Positions 37,082 through 48,645 of a stretch of 64,000 bases of DNA are shown in pieces. Made by a program: the position numbers and the translations under genes. The DNA lies in contig JAMAHW010000028.1 of the NCBI GenBank assembly GCA_023627715.1, positions 62,001 through 126,000 on the forward strand, read 5' to 3'. Within the stretch, counting starts at the first letter, position 1. Each line of letters opens with the position of its first letter. The notes under the pieces are model-generated. The model searched no databases, was not told where the DNA came from, and worked only from the letters and a program-made list of their open reading frames with translations. Source of the DNA: Periconia sp. R9002. Taxonomy: Eukaryota; Ascomycota; Dothideomycetes; Pleosporales; Periconiaceae.

Positions 37082-38135
37082 GGTGTCGATGCCTAAGACT
37101 TTTCGAGCCTGGATACACTGTCCAAGTGAGCTTATGATATTCACGTTCTCTGTCAAAGAGTATAGTGTAGCTTGTCAAATGAAATAGAAGTATTTTGTTG
37201 AAACCTAAACTCCCGACACTTGAACCATAGATCAAACATATCCCTGGCTAAAACGTCTCCAAGAGTGTATCTCCCGGAATGAATATTTCTAAATTCATGC
37301 TACTACTACAAAGCGACAAGAAATCCTTGCGTACCTCTTTACCACTACTCGTTTAATAATATTCTGCAGCACTTGAGCCCATTTGTTATCGCTGTCCAAT
37401 CGTGAAAGGCGCAAAGATGAGAGCGAGAGAAAAAAAAAGGTTAGTTAAATACTATAGAATAGCAACCGGATGTGAAGCCCAAGAGCGATGAGATACCGAC
37501 GGTAGCTAAGGAGAATACATGTAGAAGGTCACCTGACTGTGGACCCCTGTTGGTAATCACTCAACTGCAATCAGGGTCAAAACTAAGGGTATCAATAGTT
37601 TTAACATTTCGTATTAGTCCATGTTATTCAAAGCAGTGAGGAAGTCCCAACCGCATCCATAGCATCGTCGACAATTTGTGAGAGGATTCGAGGAGCTGCA
37701 GTTCTAATTAACGAAGGATAGAGAGGAATCTAAGGTGATTTTCTATATACTCTGGAATACCCTAGTGGCAGCAGTTATATAAATCCATCTGCGAGGTTTT
37801 CGAGGATGTCTAACCAAAACTTATTCACTCACGACATGTTCTCCTTCTAATTAGTGCTATATTCCTGGTTTAAACCACGTGACCACTAGCTACCTCAAGC
37901 TGTGTGCACGTCCCTACCTACCTACATATGTACCTATGCCAGACGTTACCTAAGACTCCAAACCAGTGTTTATACCGTGAAAAATCACACCAATCAATTG
38001 CAAAGAATTTTCGAAAACACTTTTGATTCCTTATTTAAATATTGAGTAGGAATACCTCGCACTGACTACCTACCTAGTTCTGAAAGCGTAACTTAAATTA
38101 CCTTTGAAAGAACACAGCGAGACAAATTGTACATA

Positions 38136-38294
38136 CAGGGTGGGGACGCATCGGGTCGTACGCATAAAAAACGTGCAAGTTAGTATCAAATCAGGGCTAC
38201 CTATAGGCTCCAACTCCGCTCCTCCGCTTTGTATTATTTGTTACTTGTCAAATATGTAACTACAGGGGTACGACCCGATGTGTCCCCCCCCCGG
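38136..38294. mobile_element. MITE-like element with ~28-base terminal inverted repeats and TA flanks
   Basis: The left end (CAGGGTGGGGACGCATCGGG..., continuing TCGTAC) and the reverse complement of the right end (CCGGGGGGGGGACACATCGG..., continuing GTCGTAC) match over ~27 bases with a few differences. TA lies directly outside both ends (38134-38135 and 38295-38296), fitting the TA target duplication of Tc1/mariner and Fot1-type elements. The 159-base body encodes nothing. Confidence 0.6.
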
Positions 38295-38442
38295 TAGTTT
38301 ATAGAAAAGAGCAATCCTTTTAGGCTTATATACCATTTCACTGGTCGATGTTATTGATTCTTCAAGTGAGGTACGACAGACCATGTACATAGGGATCTAT
38401 TCGTTTCCTCCACGACATGTAGTGAGTTCCATGATGGACCAT

Positions 38443-38460
38443 ACACACACACACACACAC
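38443..38460. repeat. (AC)n microsatellite
   Basis: Nine uninterrupted AC units, followed by further CA- and CCAA-rich sequence to about 38510. Confidence 0.85.
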
Positions 38461-38585
38461 AAATACACACACGAACACTACCCAACCCCAACCCCAACCC
38501 AAAAAACGAACCCACTAACTACCTAGACAAAAAGAACCCCACACACGTACACACCTACCTACCTACCCTTGTAGCGTACATAGCA

Positions 38586-38782
38586 ATTCGATAAAAACAA
38601 GCAAGCCGTCGTTCTTAGCCGCAGAGAATAGCATCAATACTCTTATTATGTAGCTACAGCAGCTCTTCAGAGGGAGTGAAAGCGCAGTTAAGTGTTAACT
38701 AGTTAGTAACATAGTATCGAATCATCAAAGTAGCACTCTCTGTAGCCAAGAACGACGCACGGCTTGCTCATTATCATCGAAT
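38586..38782. repeat. Imperfect ~197-base inverted repeat
   Basis: The left arm (ATTCGAT...GCAAGCCG-TCGTTCTT.GC..CAGAGA, 38586-38630) pairs with the right arm (38737-38782), with a 3-base gap (GTG) and scattered mismatches. The ends ATTCGAT/ATCGAAT are complementary. No target duplication is evident. It may be an old MITE or a transcript hairpin. Confidence 0.55.
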
Positions 38783-41282
38783 ATCTACGGTATATCTGTG
38801 TATAGGTATCAGCACTACGAACCCACGTGCGCCGCGCACGCCGTGTTTCGGTCAAAATCACCGAATACCACATGCAACTTATTATCCCGTAGTTGAACCT
38901 GAAACGACAGACAAACGAACGGAGGCTACCTTACCACGAGGACGCTTAGGACTACCTAGTGTTTATTTAATGCGGCACGACCACATGGGGGATTAAACAA
39001 GTGCCCTTGATCTCCGCGGGTAGGGTATGTAGTTAGGGGGTTACGCCAAGGCGATGCGCGGACTAGCGTGTGTGGGGTGCTAATCGGTGCATGGTTATGT
39101 GTGGGTAGGTGTGTGTTTTGGAGTAGGGAAGGATTTTGGATGGTGAAGGGGGTTTGTTGATGGTGGATGGTTTTGTAGATGTGGTGATGGGGGTTTGAGG
39201 TGAGGCTGTATGTGTACGTGTGTGTGGATGTTTGTGAAGAATGGAATACTATGTTTGCTGGTAGGTAGCTGCTGTGTATGTAGCTATACCTTGAAGCCTA
39301 ACTTATGATGCTGGGAATTGATGCAAGATCTGGAGTCTAGGTTTTTCCATGTGTAAAGCGGTGTGGGGGTAGAACTACGCGAGGGAAAAAAGGGATTACA
39401 ATGGAGAAGAGCTGGTAGACTACGAGGTAATAATGTTGGGTAACGCTCATGCTATTTTTGAGCGAGCTGAAGATGGGATGGAGACCAAGATGGGAATAGA
39501 AAAAGGGGGGTAGTTCAAGGACGATGTGTAAGGGTCGGGGAGATTGGGGAGAGGTTGATTCGAAATTTTCTTCTTTTCCCCCATTCCTTTCTTTTTTTTT
39601 CTCTCTGCCATGCGCATGTGTGAGCTGATTATTCTTACCAATGTACGGGGATGTTCCCATGAAATTGGTTGTAGTAGGTGGGGATTGCAAAAAGTGCTAG
39701 CCCACTAGCAAAAAGAAAAGAAGGGAGTGATCGAGCGAGGGAAGGTGAAATGCAGGGGCCAGCCATTTCACTAATGAAACGTAGAGGGTGTGTGTATAGT
39801 AGGTCGATTTGTTCTAGACGTGGTGTTGATTCACACAGGGTAGGTATATGGGCATCAGGCGGGCAACCTTGTCGCGGCCATGTTTTCCAAGGTAGCCAAT
39901 GATGCGTACAAATTAGAGGAGGCGAATGTATTTGATATACCGTAGGTATACCACGACGTTTTGATGACTGCGCCTGTGCATGATACTAGTAGGCTGTAGA
40001 TGAGAGGCAATGGAAGATGCCGCGGAGATGGGGTGTGGCGGCGCGTCACGACTCGCAGGCCGTGGCTGTGCATGATGTGCATCTCCGCAATGGAGGGCGC
40101 GTGGTGTGTGCATGGTTTGGGCAACGGTTCGATAATCAAGGTGGTACATACAGTGCTGTACATAATTACACACCTACCACACGGTGCATTTAGTTACAAG
40201 TGTGTAGTTACGGGGTGTCGGAAAAGGTTCAGAGGAGATGAAGTTCTAGACCGCGCTGCCAGGGTGTGTGGGGCGGGAGATGGACGGACTTTTTTTTCTT
40301 CCCTTTTTTTCTTGTCAACGGCGGCCGGCCTTGGGCGCCGGCAGGACCGTGACATGGCATGGCATGCACATGTACAGTTCAGTACAGTAGCGGCCATGGA
40401 TGGAAAAACTCCCCATGAGATAGATGATGGGGTCATGCATGAATACCTCCCTAGCATGCTCAATGTTGCGTTTCGTTTTGGCTTTTGTGTTTGAGGCAGG
40501 CCCTTTTTGGGGATTCTGGGGACGGAGGTCTGGACCGGGCCATAGGCCTGCCTGCCCGATGCATCCCAAAGAGGCTCGTTCTGGATACCTAGGTAGGGCG
40601 TCGTCACATATCGACATGCTGTGACTAGTATGTTGAGTACCTGCCGTATTATTAGTAGTTAGTAGTCGCAGTAGAGCAGCATAGTATAGACACGGCGTGT
40701 GTACAGACGGCGGCTTTGCGAGCGACGACGATATGGGATTGTGAGTGCATGGCCCATTTGGTTGCGGCTGTAGTCATGGCATGTATTAACTAGGTACCTA
40801 GTAGAGATTGATGGTCGTAATGGTACAGCTGGCCAAGACGGCCAAAATAAGCTTTTTTCCCTCCAAAAGGTTGGCATGCAGCGTGGCGGTCTAGACCCCC
40901 GTCGGCCCTCGTCCTCAGTCAGGCCATGCCACTGTCCACCGCCCACCGCCCACTGTCAGGTATTCCAATTCACTCACTCCCTCATCCACTCAGCCCACCC
41001 TTCAGCCCTCCCCGAACCACGTCCTCCCCAGACACTCATCGAGATTGCGTGTGCGTGCGCGTGGCCGATGTCCATGTCTGTGCATGTCCATCTGCACCTG
41101 CCGCTAAGTCGAGTCGGTCGTTCGCGCACCAGTGCCAGTGCCAATGCCAATGCCATGCCAGGGGGTCACGGGAATATGCCATGGTCCATATCCATGGATG
41201 CATGCATTGCCATCCCCATCCCCTCCTCTCTCATATAGCCCTGCGCCCCCACCGTCACCATGGCATTTCCTCCAGGTGTACA

Positions 41283-43990
41283 ATGTCGATCACTACCCCT
41301 TCCTCCACCACCACCAGGTCCATGCCCGCCCTGGATGACGTTCTCGAGAGGCTCAACCTATCCTCCTATCGAGATGCCTTGATCGCAAACGGTTTTCACT
41401 CCTGGGAGACGGTCCTCGACATCACCGAGGACGACCTCACTGCCCTGGGCTTCAAGTTGGGCCACCGCCGAAGCCTCCAGCGCGAAATCGCTACTTGGAG
41501 AGGCCTGCCTTCATCTCTAGCTCTGGAACCAGAGTCCAGTGCTGTCGCTGTCGCCGTGGCCGTTGCTGGTAGTCCAGGCGTTGTTGCTGGCAGTAGCGGC
41601 GGTGGCAATTTGTTCCGCTCGAATAGCAACAACAGCAATAACAACAACCACCACCACAACCCGCAAACATCGCTATCCACCTCAGCTCTCGAGACCCTCG
41701 AAAAACAGACTGCGCCCCCGCCTCCCAGGGAGAAGCGACGGTACCGCCGCCATCCCCGACCCGACGCCAATGCCCCCAAGAAACCAAAGACGGCTTGTAC
41801 GTCCTCGCCACTATCGCCTGACAGAGACCGAATGTGTCTTGTTAACCATTAACGCGCAGATGTGAATTTCGCAGATGCACTTCGCACTTCTCCCGAGATA
41901 GCTGCCCTCTCCTTTGTAGACATCGCCAGGGAGGTCGGTCGCCGATGGCAAGAGCTGCCTCCAGAGAAGAAGCGCGTCTGGGAGGGCGATGCTGCCCGTT
42001 CCATGCAAGAGTATGAAGCCCTGATGGATGACTACAAGACTACCGAAAACTGGCGCAAGTATCAAGCCTATTTGACCGAGTTCAAGTCTCTGCAGCAGCG
42101 ACAAGCCCAAATCGGAAAGCGGCCCGCTTCTGCGCGCTCTACAGGTTCGTACACTCGACCGGATGTCGGTAGGGTCAGCCCCTCCTCGGATGGCCTTGTG
42201 TCGGCCACCTCGGTATCTACGCCCAAAGGATACGAAGCCGAAATGTGTCAAACCGCTCTTACGCTGGCCTTGGGTGAGTTGGGTTCTCTGAGGACCGAGA
42301 TGCTAGGACAAGACGTAACCCCCTACAATGAGGCCAATTTGCCTCCCGAGCCCCTCGTGCGGCGCTCCATGTATGCTTTCGTGCAGGGTACGGGCTCTCT
42401 GCTGTACATGTGGACATATGATCAAGTGGATCAGATCCTCGAACGCATATATAGGCCTTACTACCAGACAGACGCCATCTCGCTTGCCGAGTGCTTCATT
42501 GTTGCTGCCATGGGCGCTCACTACGACATGGATTGCGTTCCCGATCGCACCAGGAGGCTTTTGTTCACCTCTGGAACCCTGTGTTTCAATGAAGTGTCGG
42601 CTACTCGCGACTACCTTCGCACCATGAGACTCCTACTGTCCATGGCGTTCTATTCCCTGTTGGAGAAACACATGAGTGCCCGGTATTTGATTTGTGAGTC
42701 TCCCATTGTCCCATAGAACGCGAATCAAGCTGACATATTTGCAGCGGCTGGCTTGCAAATTGCGCGTTGGAAGTGTCCTACCATGGTGAAGACTGACAAT
42801 GATATGTCGGGAGAAAGCTGGAGAAAAGTCTTCCGCAGCCTCATTTTCATGGATTGCTGGCTGTCATATACCCTTGGGTATACCGCCGAAGTCACACCCA
42901 TCGACATTGCAGTGAGTAGCGGAATCGGACCGGAACCGTTGAACTGCAGCTAATGAGATTAGATTGCATGTGCACCGAGTCGCCTGATTCAGTTGACCAT
43001 TGATGAACAGATTCATCTGCAAACCAGCAAAGTAGGGCTGCTCGCTGCCGAGATTGCGAAGACGGTTGCATCGCCCGAGTTGGCCACCAGCGAAAACATT
43101 GCCATGTTGACCGGGAAACTGGAAACGTGGAGGATGGAGTTACCACGGATGCTGCAGATTTCCATTCTGACCTCTGAGAACCCCCCACCGTTGAGTCTCC
43201 ATCAACGGCGAGCGATTTTGATGGTGCATGTAAGATGTCGATCCCCAGCCCTATGAAACGGTTTTGCTGATCCTTGCGCAGATCATGTATCTTGGGGCCC
43301 TGATCCTACTCTATCGCCATCTGGTTGTGGCTGTCGCAGAGAAGCATGTACCCTGGACCTTGAAGCTCACAGTAGAAGATGCGCAGAAGTATGGGAACGC
43401 GTGCACCGTGGCAGGCCAACAAATTGCCAGAATCTTGAGCCTCATCTCCTTCGATGGCACTCTTACGAAACGGTGCTGGCTGATCATGTGAGTCCAAACC
43501 CCAACTTTCCAAGCGTAAACTTGCAAGGTGATGCTGATGGCGCAAACACGACAGTTATTGGGCATTTACCGCCTCCATCGTGCTGCTCTTCAGCGCAACA
43601 GCCAAACTCCTCGACGGCCAGCACGAAGGCGTCGATCAGGACTTGACGTGGGGCAAAGCATGCATGGATATGCTCGAGCTGTGTCGCAATTTTGAGCCCA
43701 TCGCCGCGCAATACCTGGATACCTTGTGGCCCTTGTACGACCACCTCCGCGAAATCCACCACCGCATGATGGGGCGCGCCAAAACGAGCATCTTCTCGCT
43801 CCTCCAGACCGACCTCAATACGCTCAGCCCACCCATTCCCGTGTCGCGTGTCGAAATCGGACCGATTTCCGAGAAGCTTCTGGTCCTCCTTCGAGACCCG
43901 TTCGGCAGGAAACAGGATACGCAACACGGCCAGAATATGCGGCGCCTGCTCAACACCGATGGGACCCGTCTGGTGTTTTGGTGGAAATGA
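41283..43990 (+). CDS. SAM + HMG-box + fungal transcription-factor-domain protein
   Basis: Six exons, 41283-41796, 41860-42693, 42745-42911, 42963-43229, 43282-43487 and 43555-43990, give 807 residues; all introns are 51-67 bases with GT-AG ends. Residues ~16-75 form a SAM domain (LDDVLERLNLSSYRDALIAN...LGHRRSLQREI). An Ala/Val- then Asn/His-rich linker follows. Residues ~157-235 form an HMG box (DANAPKKPKTAYVNFADALR...REVGRRWQELPPEKKRVWE), split by intron 1. Residues ~270-790 resemble the fungal transcription-factor regulatory (MHR) domain normally joined to Zn2Cys6 clusters (MYAFVQGTGSLLYMWTYDQ, FIVAAMGAHYD, MAFYSLLEKHMSARYLI, FMDCWLSYTLGYT). Presumably a nuclear DNA-binding regulator. The frame is open upstream of 41283, but that part is low-complexity. 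The third intron junction (…DIA/IACAPS) is the least certain. Confidence 0.85.
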
Positions 43991-45897
43991 GAGAGAAGGG
44001 CCCTATAACACGGCTTCTCCATGCCGTGGAAGTTGTGCCAACTCTCCCATGCTCTTCACCCCACGCCAGTAGCCGAGCAAAGACGGCTTTCTCCATGGCG
44101 TCAGCTGTCAACTCGCTCGCTCATGCATCCTAATCAGGCGAGGCAGGCGCATCGAAGAAGATGGCCGGGCCGAATCGGGAACGCTCCTTCCCCATGAAAG
44201 GTCCAGAACTTGCTCAGTGGGGGAAAAAGGAAAGTGCCGTACCGGATACGGATACGAGCACGAGCGGAGGTGCAGGCACTCTCGGTTGTCGCTTCCGGGT
44301 GAATTGTCAAGAATGTGCCATAGAGATCTGTGACTATCTGAACGGTGTTTGCCGGCACAACAAGTATGTATCCTTGTACGTGTATATGACGAGTGGATAT
44401 GATGAAGGAACATCGGGCTGCAGTTGAATGATGCCTGGAGTGATGTCGCAATATAACTGCATACCCAACCCACATACCCATTTCATCGTAGAACTCCTTG
44501 GATGATGACTTGTTGAATACTATTTCGGTGATGGAATATCAGGACCAGCTAGCTAGTCACTGTATGGGGCCACGGGTACGAAATGAATAGTTGATGTGTA
44601 CATGATGCAGGCAGGCAGCATGTACAGATACGTGTCTAGGCGAGGCAAGGGCAAGATAAGAGACGAGAAGGGAGGGCCAAGTATTGATAACCATCAGCCC
44701 AACCATTGATGTGTAGACGGATGGCAACGTGACGGCTGCCAACGAGGGGTTTGACCGGTTGGATGGGTTCCCCGCCCAACGACGCCTTCCCCGATTGAGA
44801 CTTTGCGATGGATACCTGTGGATACTACACAGTATATACAGTGCATGCATGTTGAAGAAGAAGATTGCGGATAGAACCCTCTAGAAGTGTACTGTAGAGC
44901 GTGTGGGGGTTGGCCCTTGCACGCAGAAATTCCAATATTTGAAAACCGAGAGGGCTTTCTTGGGGGGGATTCCCCGATAAAGTCGCTTCTCTTACCGCAT
45001 AAACCGGTTTTGGGGGTTGCCAAATCGCGTACCCGAGCGAGCGAGCTGTTTTCGATGCATCTATCTATTTTTATCACCCCCACAGACGTACTTTTACATA
45101 GACGGGTATGTATGTAAGTATGTGGCGGTGAAACGTTGGTCATGTTGAAACATTGTGAATATCCGTCTCATCAACAACGTCAGTCAGGTTCGCCACTCAT
45201 TTCAGATCGCTGGATGCTGCGGTAAGCTGACTGGATTGGTGGAGGACCGAGTATATCTAGTGGTGATATCCAGTCAGCCACCTATGCCCTGTACCAGAAA
45301 TCTATGGCGTATGTATGGAGCTGAGTATGCAAGACATGAATGTCAGAATAGAGAAAAGGCCAACATACATGGCTGGCTATCGAAATGCACAGCACAGCTA
45401 TTGGATGAAGATGGCCTGGACTGGGCTACCTGTTCAACACTGATCGCTTGCGGGCGTGGGCGCGGGGCAGGGATGCCGTGAGCGGAGGTCCGAGGTTCGT
45501 CATTTCCTTGCATGGCCATACATGGCAATCGTCGACGGTCAATCCTCAAAGGAAAGGGAGCGAGATAGGGAGCTTAAGATTGCCGCGTCAAGGCACTCCA
45601 GTCCACCGATTGATTTATGTACCGTTTGCATATCCTCCACAATCCATCCTTCCATCCCTTTCCTCCTTCCCTACCCACCCCCTACTCCTCTCTCTCCTTC
45701 TCTTATCCCCCCTCCCACTCCAACAACACAAACAACAACATTGAACACACCTCATTCCATTGATCCACCCAAACACCATCCATCCTGCCTACCTACCCAC
45801 CCACCTCCTCCGCGAAAAACAACACAAATTACCTGCGCGCGCCGCCTTTCAATGCGCACGTCGTATCGGGCTACCTCGAGTGCTTTCACCACGCACC
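43991..45897. other. Intergenic, no gene seen
   Basis: Contains the 3' region of the SAM-HMG gene and the 5' region of the next plus-strand gene, including a long pyrimidine/ACC-rich leader (45620-45830). Open frames here are short and resemble nothing I know. Confidence 0.5.
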
Positions 45898-47035
45898 ATG
45901 ACCGCCACAGAAATCATGGCCGAGAGTCCGTTTGCGATCCTACCTGAAGATGTTTCGAGGCTGGAGGCAGAAGGCGGCTTTGCCTTGCTAAGGGGTTGTT
46001 TAAAGGACTTGGTCGGCGCTGAGTATGTTTACCTTGTTTCGTTGCTTATCTCCTTGCTTCCATGGTAGATGGATGGCTGCTAATGCACACGGCTACCACA
46101 GCTTCTGCACCACCCACGCATCCCCATCCACATCCCCCGACCCCCGCCCGACATGGCTCCTCCACCGCGACATCCTCCACGCCCTCAACATGCCCCTCGT
46201 GGCCCTCTTCCACCGCGCCTCCACCCTCGCCTCGGCAGCCCTCTGCTCCAAATCCGCCTCGGACCTCGAGCTCGCCTTTAGCGGCGACGCTCGCAGCGCC
46301 TTCCTCTGGCTGCAATGCTTCTTCGCCGAGGAAGACGCCTGGGTGCGCACAATGGGATGCCCGGCCTGCGTCGTGTCGGAGACGCTGAGCACCGAGTCGC
46401 ACATCCGCCTCACCATCGCCGCGTCCCTACTCTCCACGGCATCCATCGCGAGCCCTGATTCTTCCGTCGCCGCCACCACCACATCGTCCTCATCGTCGAA
46501 TGCGTCGGATTCCACGGCTGCCCACGAGCCGCAAGCCGTTCAACCCCAACTCCCGCCCCTCCCACACATCATCCCCGCTCTCCGCGCCGCTATCGAGGCC
46601 GATCCCTTCTGGGGCCCCGGCTTCTGGTCGTACCTCTTTTCGCGCGCAAACCAGCTCTCGGCCGGTATCCAGGCTCTCATGTCGAGCATGGCTGATCTCG
46701 AAAGCCTCGTCACCTCGCCGTCTCCTACACGCACATCGTCTGCAGCGACCCTACCACCCCAAAACACCAGGCTTGGCAACAAAACGATTGTCGCGGGTCT
46801 GAGGAATGAGGCGGATGCGAGCATGGGGGCGCGCGTCAAGGAGAGCAAGTTGGCCAAGCGCCAGCTGAGGCTGCAAAAGGAGGAAATGGAACTCTTTAGA
46901 CGCTGCGCGGTGCAGTGCTGGGGCAGGGCGCTGGTTCCTAGGGATGTGAGAGGCAGGGTCTTGGGAACCGCTGCTGCTGATTCTTCTGCGGGCGTGGGTG
47001 CGGAGAGGAGGGGTAGGAGTTTGACTTGTCCTTGA
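45898..47035 (+). CDS. Hypothetical protein, 363 residues
   Basis: Two exons (45898-46022, 46069-47035) joined by a 46-base GT-AG intron (GTATGT...GGTAG) restore the frame as ...LVGAE/WMAANAHGYHS. I do not recognise a family. The N-terminal half is mostly helical (RDILHALNMPLVALFHRAS, FLWLQCFFAEEDAWV), then a Ser/Thr-rich spacer, a DPFWGPGFWSYLFSRANQLSA segment, and a charged likely coiled coil (RVKESKLAKRQLRLQKEEME). There is no signal peptide or membrane helix. The start at 45898 is chosen for context (CACCATGACC); an ATG at 45916 is an alternative. Confidence 0.65.
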
Positions 47036-47621
47036 AACGAGTCGCTGTAAACGTCGAGCGCGGGAGAGGAATCAGCGTGACTGATAACCTTCTTTTACCC
47101 TTTTCTTTCTTTCTTATCCTTCTTATTCTTGATTCGTACTTCGATACCCCCATGTTTCTTACACTGCAATATCTATCCTTTCGTCATTGGGACTCTTTAT
47201 TTTTTTTTTCGTCGCACAATTCTTTTCTCGTCATGCATGCGTGCATTTGACCTGGCCCAATCAATATACCTAAGCAGGCGTCCTCATAAATATGTAGATA
47301 AGTAGATGGATAGATAGATGGATATCGCTGCGTTTCTCGTTTCGCGGCTTTGCGTCACTCCTTGTTAATTTTTTTTTTCTTTTTTTCTTTTCCTTTATGT
47401 CGAGGCGGTCTTGACTCACTCTAATTCGATCCTTTTTTCCCCCTCTTTTTGCGTAGAGTCAAAGAGAGTATATAGAGTAAGATGAGCTATACAAGGCTTA
47501 CATACTTTTCCTTCCCCTTCTTCTTTCTTCTCTATTCACGTATACATTGTAGAATGGAGTAGAACAGAAAAGAGAAGAAAATAAATAAACCTATGTACGT
47601 AATTACATCTATAACATCACC

Positions 47622-47650
47622 ATCACCGAGTCATACCTAGACTCGGTGAT
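47622..47650. repeat. Perfect 11-base inverted repeat with 7-base loop
   Basis: ATCACCGAGTC (47622-47632) pairs with GACTCGGTGAT (47640-47650). It lies between two convergent genes and could form a stem in either transcript. Role unknown. Confidence 0.6.
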
Positions 47651-48089
47651 TACATGCCCATATATTCATTACCCGCCCATTCTCCACTTCAAAACATTTC
47701 TATGTGCATAGTTAAACAGCCTATCTTACCTACCCTACCCTACCTTACCTACCTACCTGCTTCTTGCAACATCATATCACTACATAGGTATGAATGGTAC
47801 GCTAACACTACCAACCTAGACTTTCTACATTGTTACCTACTTAGTATAACTAGTAGTTCTAGGATTACTTTTTTTTTAAAAAAACGTAACATAATGTAAC
47901 GTAACGTAACTACCTAGGTATACGAAGGGGGGAAATAATAGTACATGTAGGGTTGGGTTAGGAGGAAAGGATGAAGGGATACGTTAGGCGTGCAAAGATG
48001 AATCATGTATATATCTAGGTAAGGTACATGTGTGGAGTTTTTTGTTATTTACTACATACCTTTTGTTTCCTTCCCTTACATATACACAT

Positions 48090-48108
48090 ACGTACGTACG
48101 TACGTACG
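48090..48108. repeat. ACGT tetranucleotide repeat
   Basis: About 4.5 uninterrupted ACGT-type units, preceded by ACAT/ATAC sequence. Confidence 0.8.
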
Positions 48109-48645
48109 GAAAAAGAAAGACAGACGGAAACCGTAACGTCTTTGACCCTTCATCCTGTCCTCTTCTGAATGAAGTTGTTTTGGCCTTGTACACAGTCGCG
48201 TCGCGGTACATGTATTCGTATTCCGTGGATTACGACATGTAGGTAACTAGTTTTGCATTTCCTCAGTGATTTTTTTTTTATTTTAGATACACAACCACCA
48301 CGACGTGTATGTATGTATGTACGTACGTGTCCATCATGAATCACTAAAGGTTTTTATTGCGTTGTTTCAAGATGATCTTCCTTAATCACGAGGGCTCAGA
48401 GGCGAAAAAACGACATGGTTAAAACTTTTTTTTTTCCCCTCCCGCAGTCGCAGTGTCGACAGAGATAGTTTACAGAAGATTTCTACATGAATTGAAATGC
48501 CAACATGTCTCATCGCGAGTTTTTCCTGTACCGGGTATACACAAACAAAGGATGCAATATCCTATTCTCATAAACGCCCATGAAAATGCATTCCTTCGTA
48601 ACATCCCAATGCCATCCACCTCCCACACCCCCTTTTGTCGTACAA

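Larger units (their letters stand above)
37082..41282. other. 4.2 kb intergenic region with simple repeats and inverted-repeat elements
   Basis: No gene recognised; open frames on either strand are low-complexity and resemble no family. It carries a MITE-like element (38136-38294), an (AC)n run (38443-38460), a second imperfect inverted repeat (38586-38782) and GT-rich stretches (39060-39290). The last few hundred bases are the 5' region of the SAM-HMG gene. Confidence 0.55.
47036..48645. other. Intergenic between convergent genes, with simple repeats
   Basis: No gene seen. T-rich tracts, TACC-type repeats (about 47724-47757), an ACGT-type repeat (48090-48108), a GTAT/ACGT run (48306-48327) and a perfect 11-base inverted repeat (47622-47650). 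Both neighbouring genes end here. Confidence 0.55.

Noticed and set aside
40000..40494. 164-codon plus-strand frame
   Set aside because: Overlapped by equally long antisense frames, biased composition and no known motif.
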